Shown here: positions 1 through 22,246 of the stretch, piece after piece | Position numbering within the stretch: the stretch's first letter is position 1 | How the letters are laid out: each line of letters starts with the position of its first letter | Assembly: GCF_901709675.1 (NCBI RefSeq) | Contig: NC_051100.1 | Location: 744,001-808,000, forward strand | DNA: 64,000 nt | Source: Syngnathus acus | Lineage: Eukaryota > Chordata > Actinopteri > Syngnathiformes > Syngnathidae | Direction of reading: 5' to 3' | Translations under genes and position numbers: made by a program | The notes under the pieces: generated by a model | Told to the model about the DNA's origin: nothing | What the model saw: the letters and a program-made list of their open reading frames with translations, nothing else | The model's database searches: none

Positions 1-721
1 AAGGTTGGCCACCATGAGTCACTTCCATGTTTTTGTTACGCCTGATGCTCTTCCCACCCATTTTTCATCACTAACCGATCATTGAACTGGCACGGTCTGC
101 ATGAAAGGATGCAGCAAGCAGCACGACGCTACTTTTTTTATTTTTACACACAAGGCAAACATGTAGACGCTATTGCGCTATTTGCTAAGTACCGACTTGA
201 GTTCTTGCACAACAATAGTCAAGGCTCAACATGTCTGAAAGTAGAGCATGTCAGCCACTTCTGACTGTCATTTGTAGCGACGAGTGAAGTGAAATTGTAC
301 TCAATTTTCTTGACATACCAACTAAGATATCAAATATTTAATGCCTGCCTGGCTGCCTAAATTGTTGGTATTCATTTTAAAACTCCAGTCTGCAAATATG
401 AATTGTTGTTTTTTAAATGAACAACTTTTGGTGTTCTCTTTCCAGCAAAACAATGCGGGGGGAAAAATGCTGCCAAATGAGCTCTTGACAGTTGCTGCCT
501 CCAAATGTGTTGGCTTGTTGTTCATAGAGATCCTCACCATATGTCCTGCGATAATGCTTTGCATCATCGTCATCAGAATTCATCTCAAATTGACCGACAC
601 AATGTCAATAAAACGGAATACAATTTGAGTTTCTGCAATCCAATTGAGATAAAAGCAAACATTAGAGCAACCTAATTGCTATCTGCACGCTTGACATTTG
701 CGAACTTTGCGCGTTTCTCAC
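1..721. other. No exon seen; probably intron of the gene whose first exon is at 722-908
   Basis: AT-rich sequence with no reading frame that resembles a known protein. If the minus-strand exon at 722-908 is real, its GT donor opens an intron that covers this stretch and continues past the left edge of the window. Confidence 0.35.
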
Positions 722-908
722 CTTCCTTGTGTGCCACATTGTTGAGGCCAACAACGAGTCCCAGCAGAATCCCCATGAAGCACATCTGCAGGGCGAACAA
801 GTCCTTTCGCTTTCTCCGCCTGCCTTTACTCCTCTTCCGCCGGCTCAGCATCACACCTACTCCCACGGTTGACTCAGGCATCGCTGCTTCTCGCACCACG
901 CGGGCCAT
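722..908 (-). CDS. Putative first coding exon of an unrecognised membrane-anchored protein (partial)
   Basis: A minus-strand open frame starts at an ATG at 908 in a good Kozak context (gcgccATGG) and ends at a GTGAGA donor whose first base is 721. It encodes about 62 residues: a short acidic/neutral start, a strongly basic block (RRKRSKGRRRKRK) and then a hydrophobic stretch (LFALQMCFMGILLGLVVGL). A basic cluster followed by one hydrophobic segment near the N-terminus fits a type II membrane protein or signal anchor; this is inference. The upstream sequence is GC-rich and the frame stays open back to 1088, so an earlier start is possible. The remaining exons would lie left of the window. I do not recognise the family. 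It could also be a chance open frame in a CpG-rich stretch. Confidence 0.35.
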
Positions 909-1190
909 GGCGCTCCGCTCCGCTCCGTTGGTTGAGCGTTCCGGCAGGTCCGGCAAGTCCGGCAGGCAGGCCCGCCCGCCCGTGCAAGGAAGAGGACGGA
1001 CGAGTCTGGGCTGCAGGGAGGAAGACGGACGCCGAGACGTGCACGGCCAGCGAGCGAGATGGATGGATGCTCGCTCGCTCGCTCTCACTTACTTGAGTGG
1101 TGCGGCCAGATGTGAGCAGCGGCTTGTCGATCGATGTACGGCTTGCCAAACAAATTGAATGCGTCCCTGCTGCTATATCCGGCATAGACC
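890..1190 (-). promoter_or_regulatory. GC-rich, CpG-containing segment, possible promoter of the exon at 722-908
   Basis: GC content is visibly higher here than in the flanking AT-rich DNA, with many CpG dinucleotides between about 890 and 1135. It lies immediately upstream (minus strand) of the candidate first exon. The assignment rests on composition and position only. Confidence 0.25.
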
Positions 1191-1382
1191 TTCAGAATAA
1201 AAGGCCAAACGACGCACGACACCTTTTGGCCCCAATTTGGCCTACAATGCACTTGGTGAGGCGTGCACCTGGCTGGCTACCAGGGGCACTATAAAACAAA
1301 CATATCCATATGCAAGACTTGCCTACTTTGGGTTGTGAAAAAATAAGCAGAATCTTTTTTTTCATCAGAGTTGCGGTCTCCC

Positions 1383-1440
1383 ATTCCAGTGGTCTGCGAC
1401 CATCGGTCGGCGGCCCGGTATCGGTCTGCGGACCACACAC
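1383..1440 (+). mobile_element. hAT-like repeat remnant
   Basis: The segment reads like a decayed copy of the widespread fish repeat with the core 'ggtccccaaccaccgg..' followed by 'ggcccggtaccggtccg(t/c)ggacca'. Here the second half, ggcccggtatcggtctgcgg, is nearly intact. A second related fragment is at 45737-45775. The superfamily assignment (hAT-type non-autonomous element) is from memory of such repeats. Confidence 0.35.
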
Positions 1441-1480
1441 ACGCTTAAGAGATTTTTTTTTTTTTAAACACACACAAACA

Positions 1481-1640
1481 CATAGATGGCATGGTGAGGC
1501 TCTGGCTAGCATATCCGCCTCACAGTTCAGAAGTGCAGGGTTCGATTCCTGCTCCAGCCTCCTTGTGTGTATTTTGCACGTTCTCCTCGTTCATGCTTGC
1601 GTGGGTTTCGCTTTTCAGTTTCGCTACTTCAGTAGGTTCA
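1481..1640 (+). repeat. tRNA-like dispersed repeat (SINE-type), plus orientation
   Basis: The stretch contains a B-box-like GGTTCGATTCC preceded by 'gctagcatatccgcctcacag' and followed by 'ttttgcacgttctcctcgttcatgc..gtgggttt'. This matches the general layout of a dispersed repeat common in teleost genomes. Related fragments occur at 20195-20280, 29690-29800, 36715-36990 and 49415-49555. It is not a tRNA gene: no cloverleaf can be drawn. Confidence 0.55.
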
Positions 1641-3598
1641 ATGGGCTGAATTTCACTTGAGACATCAGAAGGACCCTTTTATTTTTAAATAGAAAATGGT
1701 ATCTGGGCAAAGAGCAGAAGAAGAAAGGGAGAGGTCGATGTTTCAAGCACTTGGGACTTGTCATGGTCAGTGAAATTGAGCTGTCACAATTGATCTGCAG
1801 CGGCAGCGGCGGCAGTGGAGTGCAGCACCAAACAACATCAGGTCTCATGTGAGAAGCCTTTGCACTGATCCTGTTTTCTCCTGTTCTTGCAGAGGTGCAT
1901 AAGGCTGAAGACACTCTTGCACACTCACCCTCACGCATTCTCAACAAATGTTCAGTGAGGCGCACAATAAATATCACAGGGCATATGAAATAATGTGCGA
2001 TCCACATTTTAAATTCAATTTGGGCAATCGTTCATTCAAATGTCTGATCGACCTTCAAATACCGAGAGCCACTCATTTTATGTTGCCACCATCTTTCTGC
2101 CTGTCATTTGTGATGCCATTTTTCTTCCACCGCTGCTGAAGAAATTCCAAATGAACATGCAACCAACTCATTCTATTAGTTCACCACTGGGTCGCAAGTG
2201 TATTTTACACACTGTACCTTTAAGGTACCTTTCGGCAGTCGGCTCCCACGAGTCCAGTCCAAACACGCTATACAACTGTTTGGGAGGGGCGTGTCATTTT
2301 TGATACAACATTTGCAACTTGTGTGGACAGGAAAGGTTGTATTAAAGAAATCAGAGTTGCTATCTGGATGAATAATCCTGCCCTCTGTAAGAAGATTAGG
2401 GAGTGTTTTGTGAAGGCTCTTTGTTTAGATGTGCACGCATAGAGATACACAAAAGAAATAGGTTGAAAAGGTATTTTCAACAATATGCTGTCGATGGCCA
2501 CCTTTTGATTTATGTTATCAATCAAAGTGCAGGAAAAAGGGCTTTTGAAAATCCTCCTGCTATTGTTGGATGTTCATTGATTGAAGGCCTCAAGGGGGCT
2601 TCAATTCTTCATTTGGTTTTGTGGGCGTGTGCAAGACTAATGTGAGATATAGACCGTAAAAATAAGAGTGAAATACAACAGCATGACTGACAAATCTGCT
2701 TTTCTGCTAAAGCGAGTTGACTAATCCTTCAGCAAGCCTAATGTGGGCAAACTAATGCCATATAATCCACATCCACACTGTACACTTGCAATGGAAAAGC
2801 GGGAGGGAGCATCAACTCCTTGAGGATCACTTTCAGTACACTACAGCAGCGCTCCAGCCACCATCAAAGTTTCATGTGCACACATGCATGAATCATGGAT
2901 ACAAATTTGTGTGACGTAACAAGATGACATCATCAAAAGAGCATATGGTAGAACTTGCTGCATTATCTCAACAATGAAGGCATTTCTCCAGTGGAAACAT
3001 AGAGATGTATAGCTACAGGTTACACCCACGTTCACTGCTCAACGCATGATAAAAACAGCAAGAATGACCAGCTTCATCAAGCAATATGCACTAAGTCTGC
3101 ATGTGCTAGAGCATGTGCTAGCTAGAGCATGTGTATGCACGCACGCACACAACTGAATATTTGAACATAATGTTCTTAGTGCATTCTCCTCCACAGAGCA
3201 AAGTCTATTAGCAAGCGTCTTCCCCCAGGGCTGACACTGACATCTCTTATCAGAATCCCCTGTGCAAGAAGACACACAAACACACATGCACACAAGGATG
3301 TGCCTCAAAGAAGGGAGAAAAGAAGAAAATAATGAAGAGGTGCAGAGGCAAAAGGACAAAAATAAGCAAAGGTACTTCTCAAGTAGTTATGATATATAGT
3401 GCAGTATGATTCATTTGGTAATATCTTGATCTAAACAGATGCATATTTCATCCTCATTTCAACTGAAGAATGGTGTTATTGCAACAGTGGCCTACTATGT
3501 ATGGTTCAAATCAGAATTTGTTTCAGCGCCATTTTAGCTGAATTCTGTTCAGCTGGTTTGACTTAAACACAGAGTTTTATGTTCTTAAAAGAGTGTTC
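1641..3598. other. Intergenic, nothing recognised
   Basis: No conserved protein segment, convincing splice-site pair or RNA gene was seen on either strand. The reading frames present are short and look random. Confidence 0.5.
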
Positions 3599-4584
3599 TT
3601 TATTTGCATCTACTTTGTGGGAACCTAATTTCGATCTCTTTGTGTGTCTTTGACATGTGAAGGAATTACCAATAAAGCAGACTTTGAATGTTTTGGGTGT
3701 CCAGAGACCTGAAATAACTTTTTTTTTTTTAACAAAGCTATACACAGGTATCTTAACATGACTAGTTTGTTTTGGATGTTTTCTAATGGGCAAACGCTAA
3801 CATCTCTTGTGGCTTTCAATCCTGTATCCAAGCTAACCATGATTAAATGACTACAAAGTTCATTTCAGCACTTTTTTTTTTTTAGGATGTACAAAACAAT
3901 GTTGCTTAATGTAGCTCAAAGGGTTTGTAGAATTTATTTCAATTCCACTTTCATAAACAAAAAGCAGCTATTACAGAAATGTGTACATATGAATTTCTTT
4001 AAAATACATTTCAGAAGCTATTTTCAGCTTAGCCCCTGAAAAAGGTTTAGTCTCTGTGACGCTGCATCAAGTGCGCAACTTTTCCCCTGCTCATCTTATA
4101 CTCATTGGGAGGTTCAGGCTCTTGTCCGCACCACTTTTGAATAACTACAAAAATGGCGCCATCTAGTGGATAGGGAAGAGGTGCTCAGTTGTCTCATACA
4201 AAGTTTGGTGTGGTGTGACAAATTGGTCACTGACATTTGGATTGGCAATGTTTAACTTGAGAGCAAGGTGACTGGATTCCGTTGAGCTTTATGACGCAGA
4301 GGTGGAAGAGAAGGGATAAGAAGGAACCGTATTGGTTGCCACAACAAGTAGCAGCTACTACTGAAGAAACCCATTTTACGCTGCCGAGACTACGTGATCA
4401 AACGGATTACCTTTGCAACTTTGTAAAGGATTCACTGAAAACCAGTGAAAAACTTTAGAGCGGTAAGAGGGACACTTGGATCGAAGACGTTCTTGCAGGG
4501 TTCGTCAGATTCTGACCAGGTCCTGCTTGGCCAGCCGATATGATATTCCAGAGCCGTGAGGTGAGTATGGGAGGCAAGGTGGCG
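3599..4584 (-). other. BTAF1: Probable BTAF1 3' UTR with poly(A) signal
   Basis: This follows the BTAF1 stop codon on the minus strand. The first well-placed AATAAA on that strand is at 3604-3599; another is near 3938-3933. The true cleavage site cannot be decided from sequence alone. Confidence 0.35.
4155..4169 (-). promoter_or_regulatory. CTCF-like binding motif
   Basis: On the minus strand the sequence reads CCACTAGATGGCGCC, which fits the CTCF core (CA..AG.(G/T)GGC(A/G)(C/G)) with no mismatch at the strongest positions. It lies about 420 bp past the BTAF1 stop codon. A single motif is suggestive only. Confidence 0.4.
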
Positions 4585-15863
<11,279 letters not shown>

Positions 15864-16345
15864 GTTCAGGAGTCCTGTCGCTCTTCCCGTCCCACATTCA
15901 AATCGAAACTATAGACTCAACACGATCACTGTAAATGGATTCCGAAGTGTGGCGAAGAATGACAGCAGGCTAGTTAGCAGCTAGCGTTAGCGAGTCGAGG
16001 CCCGGCAGTCTGCGGATGTGCTACTGACCGCCCCAAGTGTGTCAAAACAAGACGCCGAGTTCACTTTCAATTCATGGCTTCAAAGTTGTCTCTCTTGCCT
16101 CCCCGGTATCTTCTGCCACCAAATGTTACCAAGTACCACAAACATATGAATCCATGGCTTACGTTACCCTTCAGAACTCTTTGCAGATAAATACTTCAAC
16201 CTAATTAAGTATAAAGAGTTATTTTGTGTCGCTGACGAGGCGACTGAGTAGACTGTTTTTATATGAGGGGCCATCTTGCATTTATTCCTTCCTCTGTGGA
16301 AGGCGATCGCTGATTGGCTACACACATCACGGCAAGCCAATGAAC
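15864..16345 (-). promoter_or_regulatory. BTAF1: BTAF1 5' UTR and promoter with two CCAAT boxes and a YY1-like site
   Basis: Upstream of the ATG on the minus strand there is a YY1-type element (CAAGATGGC, 16278-16270). Two inverted CCAAT boxes lie further upstream, at 16312-16319 (gattggct) and 16337-16341 (ccaat). CCAAT boxes 40-70 bp upstream of a YY1 element at the start site is a common arrangement in TATA-less housekeeping promoters, so transcription probably starts near 16270. No TATA box is evident. Confidence 0.45.
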
Positions 16346-17026
16346 GTACGCGTTAAAAGGGAATACGAATAAAGAAAAAGAAAAAACGCGAATGGACGCT
16401 TTTTTTTTTTTTTTTAACATTTGATGCGTGCATTATTTTATTTCGCGCGGGTATAGGCGATCTTTTAAAATACGGCATGTAGCCAATACATCACTTTTGG
16501 TGTTTGCACAAAACCCCGTCATAACGTACATATGAATCATATTTTGACAAAGCTTTGCTTTTACAAAGCTGGCTTTTTTCATATTCACGATTGTCGTACT
16601 GTCACCGCATGTTCTCTATATTTGATTTTATGTTTAACAAGTTATAAGTACAATTAAATAGCTAGGCAGCGTGTCTGTGCGTGTGTGTGTGTGTGTGTGT
16701 GGGGGGGGGGGGGGTGACAATAGATAGAGCTGACCATGGTGCTGAACACTTTCCCTATCGACACGAAGAAGAAAGCCTCCTGTGGGATGAAAAATATCCT
16801 GTTTGTGTGCATAAAATGTTTATTTGATTTGTTTATCATTATCTGAGGTTTATGTTTATCTATTTCCTAATTGTGAAAGAGACCTGAAAGATTTTAAATG
16901 ATAGAAAACACTATACAGAGGCTGTTTTAGGCAAATGCCGTCAATAGTGTCAATAAAATATTTGGATAAAAACGAACACAAATATGCTATTTCAGAAAGC
17001 AAATTCAGTTCAACAGAGATTTGTAT
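16346..17026. other. Short intergenic gap between CCNJ 3' end and BTAF1 promoter
   Basis: AT-rich, with a (GT)n tract followed by a run of G at about 16680-16714. Nothing else was recognised. Confidence 0.45.
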
Positions 17027-17638
17027 TTTATTTAAAATGCGCATTAGTGCACATCACTGACTGAAATCTGTCTACAGAAGAGCAACACTGTCTCTGCATA
17101 TGACCTCATTCTTTCAACAGTTCACAAATACGTAAACAAAAATTCTATACAGGTACAGAAAAAAAATACAATTGCGCTCACAAAATATTCATTGCCCACA
17201 AACGGTCCCAAACCCTGTGCTGTTCTTCCCTCAACTTAGGAGTCATTAACAGCACCGCTATAAGGCACTGTGATCAATACTTCAAAGATACTTTGTTTTA
17301 ATTAAATAGAATTTTGGCCTGATGCAAAATTATAGTAATACAACCCTAGTGAGGATAAGCAGTGCAAAGTCACTAGCGGTACTCAATTGAACAAAAATCC
17401 TTACACTGGCTCTCCACAGAAAATGACTACAGAGCATACATATTGCACATAGCTCAGAGGTCCAACATGCTGCGCCTATCTCATCAAGTCCTCTTAAACT
17501 AAAAGCATTCTTTCTCATTTCATGGACTTTTAATAGTCGTTGAATTTCTTCTCAATCTCTAAATCCCCAAAGACCATCATCAGCTGTGAATGCACGTAGC
17601 ACAAGTGCCGGCTTGGCAAGTAAGCTCTTTCAGTAAGG
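17027..17638 (-). other. CCNJ: Probable CCNJ 3' UTR with poly(A) signal
   Basis: This follows the CCNJ stop codon. An AATAAA hexamer on the minus strand at 17032-17027 is the first good candidate; others lie further down near 16830. Confidence 0.35.
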
Positions 17639-19349
17639 TTAGACTTTGGATCCAATGAGGCAGTGATGGCCTGAGTACTGCCCTGCCACGGGGCCGTTGG
17701 AGACCTGCAGGGTGGCGGTGTGGGCCAGATATGCGCTAGGTCTGTGGTTTGGGACGAGAGCTGACTGCGCAACTTGCCGGGGATACTGCGTGCCGGGCCG
17801 GTGCAGGTACTGGGCCACAGTGGCTGCCTGGCTCGAACTGTGGTAGACCGTCTGAACTTGCTGCTGTAGCGGTTGGCCCGGCTGCTGGTACTTATGCTTG
17901 TTGGCCTCTTTCACATCACTGTCATGCGCACTAAACAAAAAGAGGACAGTGAAAAATCAGTTGATAAAATTCTTGTAACTTTACAACAGTAATTTTCCGC
18001 GAGGAGAATTTCTAGAATTCATTGTCAGATCATTCAAATACACACATGAGGAGTTTCTCGGTACATGCGACCAGGTTATCCAATGTATAGCCTGTGAGCC
18101 GCTGCAATCGGGGTGCCCAAGTAGGGGATACGTGCAGGATGAGGCGCGAGGCAGCCACGCATGCAGCGGCCACCAGAGAGGGTTCAAAACATAAAAACAC
18201 ATGATCTGGGCAAAGAACAAAAAATAGAAAAGACACTTCACAAAATGGACACATACAAGCGGCATGTCATTGCTGTTCAAGTTGGAGAGGTTATGACCCC
18301 CCCTCCAATTTAAAACAGCTCCCAGGTGTCTTAATAAAAACTTTGAGAAGTTCTTCAGCAATTAGTTCACATGTGTACCATTACCTTGCAGGGAGACTTC
18401 CAGGAAGTAATCGACATACTTGGCCATGTAGAGTTTTGTTTTCTCTAAACAGGTCATAGGCAAGCCATCGTGTAGGTCTCCCTCGTGAACTGCGATAGAA
18501 AGGTAGTATTCGATGAAATGAGCTGCTGTGGGGAGGTACAGGTTCCACTGGAAGGATTCCAGCAGGAACAGCTCCATGTGGAGAAGAGCCTGCTTGGTCA
18601 TAACTACGTTCATGGAGCGCATGCACCCTAGACTATTCAGTGTTTCCAATTTTGGAACCTTGTCCTCCCTTTCCTCAAATTTACCTGCAGAAAGGAAAGC
18701 AGAGCATTACTACGCAGTGAGAAGAAGAAGAAGAAAGACCCTTCGCACACTTACTTGCCAAAAGAAGACACGAGAGCGAGACCATGTGAAGCTGCTGAGT
18801 CGTGACATCGTAGCGGTCCATGAAGAGGTCCAGCAGGTAGACAGCAAGGTGTCTCGCTGTGGGACACAGCCGGAAGTGGTTGCTGATGATGGCTATGAGG
18901 TCTGCAAAGTATCGCCTCAAGTTGAGCTGAGGGGACTGGCCTTTAAAGGAGGGCAGGTTGAGCTCCTGAATGAAGACATTTTGCCTTTGAGAATGCTACT
19001 GCAGCTTCATTCTTTCACTATACGATGCAGACTCAACATAGCTTGTGAATGCACAAACCACAAGCTGATGAAAATTCAGAGTCACATGCATTTGTCACAA
19101 ACGGGGTTTTAAAAATGTATGGAGCTGTTATAAACACAGTTTGATCACACGTTTCTTCACTGAATGAAGAGTCCATTTTGCTAATGAGTGAGCAGCCCGC
19201 CACGCCAAATCCCAGCCTGGGAACTCACTCACTCACTCACTCACTCACTCACTCACTCACTCACTCACTCACTCACTCACATTGTTTCGCAGCGCCTGGT
19301 GAATATCTTTAGCCAGTTGTCCTTGCCACCACTGGTCCTCTAGCTCCAT
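17639..19349 (-). CDS. CCNJ: CCNJ, cyclin J
   Basis: Cyclin J is a divergent cyclin-box protein reported to bind CDK2; its vertebrate role is poorly defined. Five coding exons join in frame to 343 residues (human about 372-383): 19349-19281, 18965-18755, 18684-18385, 18205-18046, 17930-17639. The start [20 protein letters not shown] matches the vertebrate N-terminus. The cyclin box follows, with [45 protein letters not shown] and [17 protein letters not shown] second fold repeat begins at FIEYYLS. After [15 protein letters not shown] comes a Gln/Ser/His-rich tail ([13 protein letters not shown]), shorter than the human tail. The exon 4 donor GTGTGT at 18045 is chosen because it rebuilds the conserved LLIAHD across the junction. 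The exon 1 donor lies in a GTGA microsatellite. Confidence 0.93.
19223..19280 (-). repeat. (GTGA)n microsatellite forming the CCNJ exon 1 splice donor
   Basis: About 14 tandem copies of the tetranucleotide (ACTC on the plus strand) start directly after the last codon of CCNJ exon 1. The donor reads AAT|GTGAGTGAGTGAG, so every repeat unit is itself a GTGAGT donor consensus. Repeat boundaries are read directly from the sequence. Confidence 0.9.
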
Positions 19350-19553
19350 TTAACACAGGGGCTTTTGAAACAACTGAAAACACAAACTGTCAATTACATT
19401 CTAGCGAGCGTCAATTAGTCTGTCCAGAAAGTTCAAATACATCCGTGCTATATAGAAACAGCTGATATTTGTGGCACGCGTGCAGGCAGTTGCACCGGTT
19501 GCATAGAGTTCTATCGAGTTCGTTAAAGAGAGTTTGGAAAAGCGAATACTCAC

Positions 19554-19690
19554 CCAGAGAGCACATCAATGGAATATAGCGGCCCGTTTTGCTGAAATAA
19601 ATTACAACGTATACTCGTAGAACATGCTTTTGCACCGCGCAAGCAATCAGTCAGTGAAGCTTCATCCCTTGACACAAGCCCAGCAAACGC
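19554..19690 (-). promoter_or_regulatory. CCNJ: Probable CCNJ 5' non-coding exon and start region
   Basis: A short 5' leader (19373-19350) is preceded on the minus strand by an acceptor (ttttcag). Upstream, a strong donor CTGG|GTGAGT ends a probable non-coding exon at 19554. The upper limit and promoter are estimates; no TATA box was seen. Confidence 0.35.
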
Positions 19691-20640
19691 GGCTGTGGCC
19701 TTCAGTGTCAACGGAAGTTACATAATCTCCGTGAGTCCCCTTCAGTTACAAAATGAAATAGGCCACAATGAAGGTCCCAAGTAGGCCCTATATTTGTATA
19801 CAGTTGATGAGAAATCACGTTAGACTCTATAATGTTTACAACATTCAAACATGAGGGTTTTGATCGCTACAGTTGATTTTCTAGTAAGCGGTCACTGTCT
19901 CATTTTACACATTTCTAATTGGTCATGAAAGCAGCACAACGAGGAACAGCAACAGGACTCAGCCAATTAAATGTGTAAATAGACATATTTAACAAATGGA
20001 TAGCATTCTGTTGTCCACCATGCCACCACTTAGAAGAATATAATTATTCAAATCAAATAATTAAAAGTCAATCATTTGTGCAAATTAGTTATTGCACAAG
20101 TGTGTATCAAACTGACAGCCCTTCACATCAAGCATTGCCACTGCAAGCTGAAGTCCACAAAATCAAATCAAATCCAATCAAATCAAAATCAGATAACCAC
20201 AGGAAGAACATGAAAACACCACACATCAAGGCTGGAGCCTGGATTTGAACCGGCAACATTACGCTAACGGTGCTGCACATGTATTTTGAATGAAATGAAA
20301 ATGTTCTTTGACATTTAAAAAAGATATTTGATGAAAAGTTGTCAAAAATTAAGAAAGACGTTTTTACAGTCATACTGTACTTATAATAATCGTGAAAACA
20401 GTGCGTTACTGCCACCCACAGGAAAAAGATGTTTCTCCATAGTGGAGGTCTGCGCTGCAGAATATTCTTACTCTCAAGCCAAAGTCACATTTTGTTTGAA
20501 TAAAACACAAATGTCATTACATTTACAATTAAAAAAAAAAAGACATCTGCGACAACGATTAAAAAAAAAAGTGCCAGCCAGTTACAGGTTGATTATTTTT
20601 GTGTAAAATAAGACATAGGAGTGAATGGTCATGGAGGATT
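19691..20640. other. Divergent intergenic region between CCNJ and ZNF518A
   Basis: AT-rich. It contains CCAAT-like motifs near 19917 (attgg) and 19962 (ccaat), and a tRNA-like repeat fragment at 20195-20280. No coding segment was recognised. Confidence 0.4.
20195..20280 (-). repeat. tRNA-like dispersed repeat fragment, minus orientation
   Basis: The minus strand carries a B-box-like GGTTCAAATCC with 'gtgtggtgttttcatgttcttcctg' downstream, the same layout as the copy at 1481-1640. Confidence 0.4.
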
Positions 20641-20699
20641 AAAAGAGCAATTTGCAAGTTAATTCGCTTCTCTCCTCCACATGAGTGGCGTCCGTCCAG

Positions 20700-20884
20700 T
20701 CGGGCTTCTCTGTAGACAGAGGCAGCAGGAGGTCCGAGACAGCACAGCACAGGACAGGACAGGAGAGGACAGGACAGGCTAAAGGCTAAAGGCTAAGTGG
20801 GCTCAGCGACTGTAATCCCCGGATGATGAAACAACCATCATGGCTGCCACTCGCTGAGCTGTCAAGCTCTCGACAAAAGAAAAG
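20700..20884 (+). promoter_or_regulatory. ZNF518A: Probable ZNF518A promoter and 5' non-coding exon
   Basis: A good donor, AAAAG|GTAACA, ends at 20884. Upstream is 'catcatggctgcc', close to a YY1 element, in moderately GC-rich DNA with short tandem 'ggaca' repeats (20738-20778). An intron from here to the acceptor at 22232 would place a non-coding first exon before the coding exon, as in mammals. A second YY1-like cluster is at 21244-21280. Confidence 0.3.
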
Positions 20885-22232
20885 GTAACAACCGAGACAA
20901 TTGCACCAACAACTGCTTTCATTTGGACGTGTGCAACCTACAAGTTTGGATGACATTGTTATCGCCACGTCACGCTAAAATGTGCAACTATCGTAACTTT
21001 TGTCGCTACGCGTTTTATTCCACAAATGATTGCACTATGCAAGCGCTTGGTGCGTCACGTTATTCTTAAATAAGCAAAACGCCACTTCATTTTCGCCGTT
21101 AGCAAACAAGCGCATGATGTTTTCCCGGCAAGTGAATGTAGTGACAAGTCTTTCGCTCGGTTGCTTTCGAATCGTCACTTCCCAATTCCCTGCAGCGTCT
21201 GTTGCTTTCAGTCTCGTCACTTTGTTGTGGTTAAGTTCTAGTACAATGGCCGCCCAACTTACCGACATGGCTGCGGTGATCTAATCACTTTGCAGACTCT
21301 TTCGCTTCATATATTGGTGCTTTTGCAAACTTCATAACACAAACAATCACTTCGTCATTTTAATGCAACTACTCCTTAGTGTATCAAGCAGAGATGGACC
21401 TACTGTCTAGCAAGAGTGGCCCAACACCAAACACCGTGTTGTTCCCGTTTAGGGAAATGTTCGGATTCCGCAAAGAACAAGTTGAACTGTAGCCAGCAAC
21501 AGGTGGATATGCAGCAATAATAGAAGTGCTTCTTTTTTACAAAGACCAGGGTGGCATATGTGATGGGATTTTGGAATTACTGGCCACTCCAGACAAGTAT
21601 TATATACAAGTATAGTCAGTCACCCACCAACACGTATTTGAACTCGAGTCTAACTAATCAACAGAACAGTCAACATGATGAATGAACATTTAAAATGACA
21701 CAAGTTGTATCATTGGGTTTTCTTAGAGTGCATGTAGCATAAACAGGTTTTTTGCTTGTCCGCGTAGAACCTTGATGTTTCATTTTGATGAATTACTTGA
21801 CATTAAAGCACAACCGCCACATCTTATCAACAGAATTGAGTGAGTGAACTCCACAAGTGTTGATTGCATTCTACATAACAAAGAAGTTACAATGCTTAAA
21901 CCCATCAAAATATGGAACCGTAAAGATCAGATCATCTCTGAGTATGCTTTCTATTTTTCCATCAATTAGCAATTCATTCATCACAATGGATTGATTCTAA
22001 TCTCATTATTTCTATTGGGCAACATTTCAGAAAAATATGAACAAATTCAGTGTCGACTGACCGAATTTTACTTGACAAGATACTGTGTGTAATTGGAATA
22101 ATACAGTATATTCAAAGGGTAATATTTGCTTGCCTTATCTATTTTTTGTTGGTGCTGTCTTAATTTAAAGTGGCTATGCCTTGTGTGTTGATGACTTGTA
22201 CTCTTTTTTTTTTTTTTTTTCTTTCTTTCCAG
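20885..22232 (+). other. ZNF518A: Probable ZNF518A intron 1
   Basis: No coding segment was seen. The stretch ends in a long pyrimidine tract (22204-22230, mostly T) and CAG, a strong acceptor directly before the coding exon. Confidence 0.45.
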
Positions 22233-22246
22233 AAACCTGAAAGACC

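Noticed and set aside
676-1158. 160-codon plus-strand open frame
   Set aside because: It is the antisense of the candidate minus-strand first exon and GC-rich promoter; it is Arg/Leu/Pro-rich with no family match.
1481-1570. tRNA gene suggested by GGTTCGATTCC
   Set aside because: Only the B box matches; there is no acceptor-stem pairing or anticodon arm, and the surroundings are a dispersed repeat.
19223-19280. CRISPR-like array
   Set aside because: This is an uninterrupted tetranucleotide microsatellite without spacers; the genome is vertebrate.
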